Positions 33,610-37,767 of a stretch of DNA of 37,767 bases are shown piece by piece. Position 1 is the first letter of the stretch; each line of letters starts with the position of its first letter. A program made the translations under genes and the position numbers. Source of the DNA: Planctomycetota bacterium (lineage in GTDB: Bacteria; Planctomycetota; UBA1135; GCA-002748355); contig JAGQQW010000021.1 in NCBI GenBank assembly GCA_020426005.1, positions 1 to 37,767 on the forward strand. The letters run 5' to 3'. The notes beneath the pieces are model-generated. The model was not told the origin of the DNA, made no database searches, and saw only the letters and a list, made by a program, of their open reading frames with translations.

Positions 33610-36132
33610 ATGGATTACGCAAGCTACAAGCCCGGGATCTGGTCGGGGTTGGCGATCGCCGCGGGTTTGTTCCTGACAACGAGCGCGGTGGCGCAGTTCA
33701 CGGCGCCATACAGCGGAGTCAAAGCCAAGACGCGAACCACGCCGCTCCCCGTCGTCGTGATGATGTACGAGCCGAGCTCGCCGTTCGACCACCTACGGAT
33801 GTCAGTGTTCGGCCGCTACGGTAACTCGGTCGTGCAGGTCGCGAAGGACCGCGACGACACGTGGTACAAACGAATCACGATGGCGCTCCCCGGCTCGGTC
33901 GTTCCGGCCGACGATCCCGTGCCGTTCCGTTCGCCGGATGGGCGAACTGCGAGCGTGTTCGTGCTCGGCACCAACAGCGTCGTCTACCAGGCGATCTCGC
34001 GTCGTGAAGCGTATTTCGGCACATGGACGAACTGGAGCAGCCTGCCGACCAACGTCGCGATGAGCAGCACAGCCGTGGCCGTCAACACTCCCGACGGCAC
34101 CGGCGCGAGCGCGTTCGCGCGTGGCCACGACGGATACGTCTACAACGCGTTCTACTCGCGGACGAGCAGCACGTGGGGCGCGTGGTCGCGAGTCCCGAAC
34201 TCGCCTGTCGTCACCGGTCGTCCGGCGGTCGTGAACTCTAGCGACGGCAAAGAGCTCCACATCTTCGCGACCGACAGCGGTGGCGTGCTACGTCACTGCC
34301 GCTTCGTGCGGGGCGGTAGCGGCGGCTGGACGGCATGGACTGCGGTGAGCTCGACGCGCGTGCTCGGCGCGCCGTCTTGCTATGCGCTGGGCAGCTTGGT
34401 GTCGGTGTTCGCGACGGGTCAGGACGGTGTTGTGCGGCAGGCGCTGTACTCGAGCGGTCGTTGGGGAACGATGTCGAACCTAGACGGCCGCAACGACTTC
34501 GCCAGCGGTCCGTCAGCTGTCAACTCGCCGGACGGCACGCAGCTCGACGTCATCGCCCGGACCAAGTCAGGACTCCTCTACGCGAAGACTTACAAGCGCG
34601 GCTCCGGCGGCGGCTGGAGCAACTGGACCGCATGGCAAGTCGGCAGCTTCAGCGCAGCCCCGACGCTCGCGAACTGGCACACGCGCACGATGACGGTCGC
34701 CGAGGCTCGCCAACAGGTGTTCGGCGCGAACGACAGCGTCACGGCGTGGATGAAGGAGAACTCGTTCGGCAAATTCCAGCTGCAGGAAGCGTTCATCTCG
34801 AACTGGCTGACCATGCCCGACGATCCGACGACCACGATCGACGAATCGAGCTACGAGTTCTTCCACGGCCCGGATTACGCGCGCAAGGCGCAGCTCATGG
34901 TTCAGGGGTTCGAGAAGCTCACGTCGTTCCGGTTCAACCGCTACGATACGAACCACGACGGCAAGGTCACGATCGACGAGCTGATGGTGTACTGGATCTA
35001 CCCCGGCCGAGGGGCGCGCGTCCGCGGGGCACCGACGTCGATCCCGGTCTCGAGCGGAGTCAGCGTCTCGCTGTCGCTCGGGCTTCCGCGCAGCGCCGCG
35101 CACACGGCGCCGGCGACGATCACAGAAGAGTTGTGCCACGCGCTGTTCGGGCTCGACGACCTCTACGAGACCAAGGATCTGCCGAGCTACGTCGGCCCGG
35201 GCAAGCTGTCGCTGATCAGCAACAACACGCACTTCCCGCACCTGCACCCGTGGGGCAAGATGAAGCTCGGCTGGGTCGCACCGCGCGTCGTCACCCGCGA
35301 CGGCTGGTACGACCTACGCGCGATCGAGAAGCATCCCGACCTGCTCGTCGTCCACGACCCGGCCCGAGGACCGCGCGACTACTTCCTCGTCGAGAACCGC
35401 TGGCCCGACGGTTCGATCGAACGCACGCTGCCCGATCGTGGAATCGCGGTGTGGCGGATCAGCGAGCACTTCGAGAAGCAGTCCCACTGGGGTCGCAAGA
35501 CGATCAAGCTCCTGCGAGCCGGCGGCGGCAAGGACGACAGCGTCGCGTTCTGGGACAAACGTGACACTGGCACGGCCTACCACCTGACGCCCACCTCGGG
35601 CCCGGCTACGACGCTGTGGTACGACAACGCGAACAGCCACATCGCGATCTACCACTTCCCGAGCGCGGGGCCGACGTCACGGGTCTACGTCGACATCCCG
35701 CCACTGCGCAGCACGCCACCGCGCGCCTATCTCGCGCCGAGTTTCCGCTACATCGACCAGCGGACGCCGTACAAGAACCCGTCGACGCCGTGGATGCTCG
35801 TCGGAGACCTGCCGAAGATCGGCACGGCCTTCCGCACCCGCGTGCCGAAGTCGTACTTCTACGGCGGCAAGCCCGCGACCCACATCTATGTCCTCGGCTG
35901 GCAGAACCCGAACACGCCGTTTCCTGCGCTCAACGGGTACGCCTACACGACGTTCGACTCGTTCCAGATGATGCCATTCGGCCAGGTCTCGGAGTACACC
36001 GACGTCTCGCTACCGATTCCCGACACCGAAACGCTGCTCGGCCTGCGGTTCTACCAACAAGTCTTCCGGATCGGCCCGGGCACCAATCACGGGTCGTCGC
36101 GCGGCGGCGAACTCGTGATCGGCAGCCGTTGA
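33610..36132 (+). CDS. Exported PLL-lectin propeller fused to M6-like metallopeptidase with EExxH
   Basis: An 840-residue secreted protein. The ATG at 33610 has a strong AAGGAG 7 nt upstream and opens a signal peptide ending AVAQ. Residues about 50-350 carry repeated units with W-x-x-W and short DGxVYxA/FAxGxDG turns, as in PLL-type (fucose-binding) beta-propellers. Residues about 365-600 resemble M6 (immune inhibitor A) peptidases: VTAWMKENSFGKFQL, then the zinc region TITEELCHALFGLDDLYE, and later YFLVENRWPDG and GIAVWRISE. An EF-hand loop (446-457, DTNHDGKVTIDE) is inserted. The expected HExxH is EELCH (506-510): the first His ligand is Glu. The enzyme may be inactive or bind metal differently. 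A C-terminal beta tail follows. Confidence 0.85.
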   Translation: MDYASYKPGIWSGLAIAAGLFLTTSAVAQFTAPYSGVKAKTRTTPLPVVVMMYEPSSPFDHLRMSVFGRYGNSVVQVAKDRDDTWYKRITMALPGSVVPADDPVPFRSPDGRTASVFVLGTNSVVYQAISRREAYFGTWTNWSSLPTNVAMSSTAVAVNTPDGTGASAFARGHDGYVYNAFYSRTSSTWGAWSRVPNSPVVTGRPAVVNSSDGKELHIFATDSGGVLRHCRFVRGGSGGWTAWTAVSSTRVLGAPSCYALGSLVSVFATGQDGVVRQALYSSGRWGTMSNLDGRNDFASGPSAVNSPDGTQLDVIARTKSGLLYAKTYKRGSGGGWSNWTAWQVGSFSAAPTLANWHTRTMTVAEARQQVFGANDSVTAWMKENSFGKFQLQEAFISNWLTMPDDPTTTIDESSYEFFHGPDYARKAQLMVQGFEKLTSFRFNRYDTNHDGKVTIDELMVYWIYPGRGARVRGAPTSIPVSSGVSVSLSLGLPRSAAHTAPATITEELCHALFGLDDLYETKDLPSYVGPGKLSLISNNTHFPHLHPWGKMKLGWVAPRVVTRDGWYDLRAIEKHPDLLVVHDPARGPRDYFLVENRWPDGSIERTLPDRGIAVWRISEHFEKQSHWGRKTIKLLRAGGGKDDSVAFWDKRDTGTAYHLTPTSGPATTLWYDNANSHIAIYHFPSAGPTSRVYVDIPPLRSTPPRAYLAPSFRYIDQRTPYKNPSTPWMLVGDLPKIGTAFRTRVPKSYFYGGKPATHIYVLGWQNPNTPFPALNGYAYTTFDSFQMMPFGQVSEYTDVSLPIPDTETLLGLRFYQQVFRIGPGTNHGSSRGGELVIGSR

Positions 36133-36136
36133 CCCT

Positions 36137-36679
36137 CTAGCGCCGGCGCCCGAGCAGCATCCCGAGCTTCGTCATTGCGCGCATGTGCAACACCTGAGCC
36201 GCATCGGGGCTTCGGCCCATGGCTTCGCCGATCTCGCGGAAGGACAGCCCGTCCCAGTCGCGAAGCTCCAACACGCGCTGGTGGTCCGAGGCGAGCTGCT
36301 CCATCGCGGCCAATAGCGCCTCGGCTTCTTCGTCTCTCACGACGTGCTGCTCGGGCTCGGCGCCGGCGTGGTGGACAACGCGACCGGCGGAGAAGCTCGC
36401 AGTGAGGGACTCGAAGTGACGCATCGCACGCCGGCGCCCCTGGTCGATGATCAGGTTGCGCGCGATCTTCGTCGCGTACGCGACGAAGTGATCCTCGTCG
36501 TGCCAACGCCGGTCACCGGCGTGGTCCCAGACCCGACGCGCCATCTCGCCGAAGAAGTCGTCGGCATCGATCACGCGCTGGACATCGGGAAGCATCCACT
36601 GGACGCGACGCAGCAGCCGCCCGCGGTGCTTGATCAGCAGTGCCTCGGTGCTCGGGCTCGACTCGCCAGGAAGCGACAT
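36137..36679 (-). CDS. ECF-like sigma factor, divergent from Ser/Thr kinase
   Basis: A 180-residue sigma factor. Region 2 (about residues 15-85) includes DADDFFGEMARRVWDH and FVAYATKIARNLIIDQGRRR; region 4 (about 118-175) includes LASDHQRVLELRDWDGLSFR and EIGEAMGRSPDAAQVLHMRA. No anti-sigma gene follows. The ATG at 36679 has TAGTCT exactly 6 nt upstream and no Shine-Dalgarno sequence. A Ser/Thr kinase gene starts divergently 169 nt away, with repeat copy B in between. ECF-kinase pairings of this kind are known in planctomycetes; a regulatory link is likely but inferred. Confidence 0.88.
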   Translation of the reverse strand: MSLPGESSPSTEALLIKHRGRLLRRVQWMLPDVQRVIDADDFFGEMARRVWDHAGDRRWHDEDHFVAYATKIARNLIIDQGRRRAMRHFESLTASFSAGRVVHHAGAEPEQHVVRDEEAEALLAAMEQLASDHQRVLELRDWDGLSFREIGEAMGRSPDAAQVLHMRAMTKLGMLLGRRR

Positions 36680-36685
36680 GACAGC

Positions 36686-36691
36686 AGACTA
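36686..36691 (-). promoter_or_regulatory. Candidate -10 box of leaderless sigma factor gene
   Basis: TAGTCT on the minus strand ends 6 nt before the ATG at 36679, the same geometry as at 20505 and 12106. Confidence 0.4.
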
Positions 36692-36703
36692 GTGGACTCG
36701 CAA

Positions 36704-36760
36704 AAGTTCGCACGGTTCGTTTCCGACCATCTGCACGCCTGGTGTCGTTGCGCTCCCTCG
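36704..36760 (+). repeat. Dispersed 57-bp intergenic repeat, copy B
   Basis: This copy matches the block at 12257-12313 at 55 of 57 positions (G to A at offset 23, G to T at offset 27), in the same orientation. Just beyond its right end GCGTAT is also shared with a one-base indel, and its left flank shows partial similarity (AGTGG). It lies between the divergent sigma factor and kinase genes. Confidence 0.9.
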
Positions 36761-36847
36761 AGCGTATCCCCGAGCCGACGCGGCGATCGGCGCACCGGTT
36801 CACGTGGCATCGCTATACTCCAGCTCCACCAGAGGCATGCCGAACGC

Positions 36848-37767
36848 ATGAGCGAGCCTTCGTCCGAGCCCAGATGCGACCCGTCCGCCGCCGCCGAAGA
36901 CCTGTTCTTCCTCAGGATGAGCGAAGTCGGTGACGGCGGGCAGCTCGACATCGATGCGCTCTGCGCTGAACGCCCGGACTTGGCCGAAGATCTGCGCGCG
37001 CTGCACGAGCACCTCGAGCGCGGCCGGCGCACGCTGAAGTCCAGCCGTGGTCCGGCGGACGTCACCGGCGCGATCGAAGGCGTCGTCGCCGACCGTTACG
37101 AGATCCGTAGGCACATCGACGCCGGCGGCATGGGAACCATCTACGAGGTCTGGGACCGCGAGCTGCGCCGCTCGCTCGCGATGAAGGTCGTGCGCGGGCG
37201 GCGGCCCACGAACTCGTGCTCGCAAGAGTCATGGGCCCGCGCACAGGCTCGCCTGCGCAACGAGGCACGCGTGCTCGGGGACCTGGTCCACCCGGGCATC
37301 GTACCCGTGCATGACGTCGGCGAGACGCCGGGCGGCGATCTGTTCTTCGCGATGCAACTCGTCGACGGGCGCCATTTCGAGGAGTTGATCGACGAGCACC
37401 ACGCCGGCACCGGCTGGCCGCTGACGCGGCTCGTGGATGCGCTCCGGCGCGTGTGCGAAGCCGTCGCGCACGCCCATGCCCGAGGCATCGTGCACCGCGA
37501 CCTGAAGCCGAAGAACGTCATGGTCGGACCGTTCAGCGAGACCTACGTGTTGGACTGGGGGCTCGCGGCCCGCGTCGACGCGGCGGCTACGGCTCGTGCC
37601 GAGCCCAGCGCAATCGCGCACGCGAACAACCCCGAGCAATCGCAGGTCCTCTCGCGTACCGGCGGCGTCGTCGGAACGCCCGGCTACATGCCTCCGGAAC
37701 AGGCGACCCACGACCCGGTCGCCGCCGACCCGCGTGCCGACGTCTACTCGGCCGGCGCGATCCTCTA
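36848..37767 (+). CDS. Ser/Thr protein kinase, 3' end outside window
   Basis: About 306 codons of a eukaryotic-like (PknB/Hanks-type) kinase. A soluble segment of about 80 residues precedes the kinase domain. Motifs: glycine loop AGGMGTIYEVWD, catalytic Lys in LAMKVV, HRDLKPKNV, and metal-binding DWG (VLDWGLA) in place of DFG, then GTPGYMPPEQA and DPRADVYSAG. The DWG variant is familiar in planctomycete kinases. ATG at 36848 was chosen; AGAGG lies 11 nt upstream. TATACT at 36814-36819 is a weak -10 candidate. The open frame has no stop within the window, so later domains, often repeats and a membrane segment in this family, are missing. Confidence 0.9.
   Translation, partial: MSEPSSEPRCDPSAAAEDLFFLRMSEVGDGGQLDIDALCAERPDLAEDLRALHEHLERGRRTLKSSRGPADVTGAIEGVVADRYEIRRHIDAGGMGTIYEVWDRELRRSLAMKVVRGRRPTNSCSQESWARAQARLRNEARVLGDLVHPGIVPVHDVGETPGGDLFFAMQLVDGRHFEELIDEHHAGTGWPLTRLVDALRRVCEAVAHAHARGIVHRDLKPKNVMVGPFSETYVLDWGLAARVDAAATARAEPSAIAHANNPEQSQVLSRTGGVVGTPGYMPPEQATHDPVAADPRADVYSAGAIL

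Noticed and set aside
1..37767. CRISPR arrays, tRNA/rRNA, prophage or insertion sequences
   Set aside because: No regularly spaced repeats, clover-leaf genes, transposase or phage motifs were seen. The small repeats at 6870-6957 are contiguous, not spaced.

Overview
This is a GC-rich bacterial chromosome segment that most resembles the phylum Planctomycetota (inference). Supporting signs are a secreted kelch protein with a long non-kelch C-terminal domain, a lectin-propeller/M6-peptidase fusion, an ECF sigma factor divergent from a Ser/Thr kinase whose DFG motif reads DWG, and many exported peptidases with few long operons. I see no phage, transposase, tRNA, rRNA or CRISPR. Two genes run off the window: an S8 protease on the left and a Ser/Thr kinase on the right.

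Layout. 1-3.7 kb: S8 protease, a 4-TM protein and a kelch protein. 3.8-6.9 kb (minus): prfB (with the programmed +1 frameshift), purH and a small helical protein; the prfB leader carries short tandem repeats. 7.3-12.1 kb (minus): a tightly coupled trio of M1-type peptidase, membrane protein and M24 aminopeptidase P. 12.3-14.9 kb: GT9 glycosyltransferase, a Fis-type HTH protein and a Wza-like lipoprotein. 15-17.5 kb: periplasmic 5'-nucleotidase and, divergently, an M14/MpaA-like lipoprotein. 17.6-19.2 kb: ECF sigma factor and zinc-finger anti-sigma factor. 19.2-20.5 kb (minus): radical SAM/SPASM protein. 20.9-25.1 kb: sensor kinase, NtrC-type regulator and an exported thioredoxin-fold protein. 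25.1-29.5 kb (minus): two PilT-like ATPases followed by an exported protein and a small membrane protein. 29.7-36.1 kb: M14 carboxypeptidase, saccharopine-dehydrogenase-like enzyme and PLL-M6 fusion. 36.1-37.8 kb: ECF sigma factor divergent from a Ser/Thr kinase.

The most interesting segment is 20.86-25.08 kb. A membrane sensor kinase and an NtrC-type activator with an intact GAFTGA loop are preceded by a good sigma-54 promoter. A second sigma-54 promoter sits in front of the next gene. That gene reads through an in-frame TGA at codon 94, directly after a Cys codon, and a perfect 6-bp hairpin placed as a bacterial SECIS element follows. The simplest reading is an exported thioredoxin-fold selenoprotein with a Cys-Sec pair, controlled by its own two-component system. 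In both sigma-54 promoters the -12 C lies exactly 13 nt before the A of the ATG, so both mRNAs are predicted to be essentially leaderless. Several other genes without a Shine-Dalgarno sequence have a TANNNT box exactly 6 nt before the start codon, which fits leaderless initiation as well.

A second unexplained element is a 57-bp sequence present twice (55/57 identical, 24 kb apart). Both copies lie in the same orientation, each between two divergent genes.
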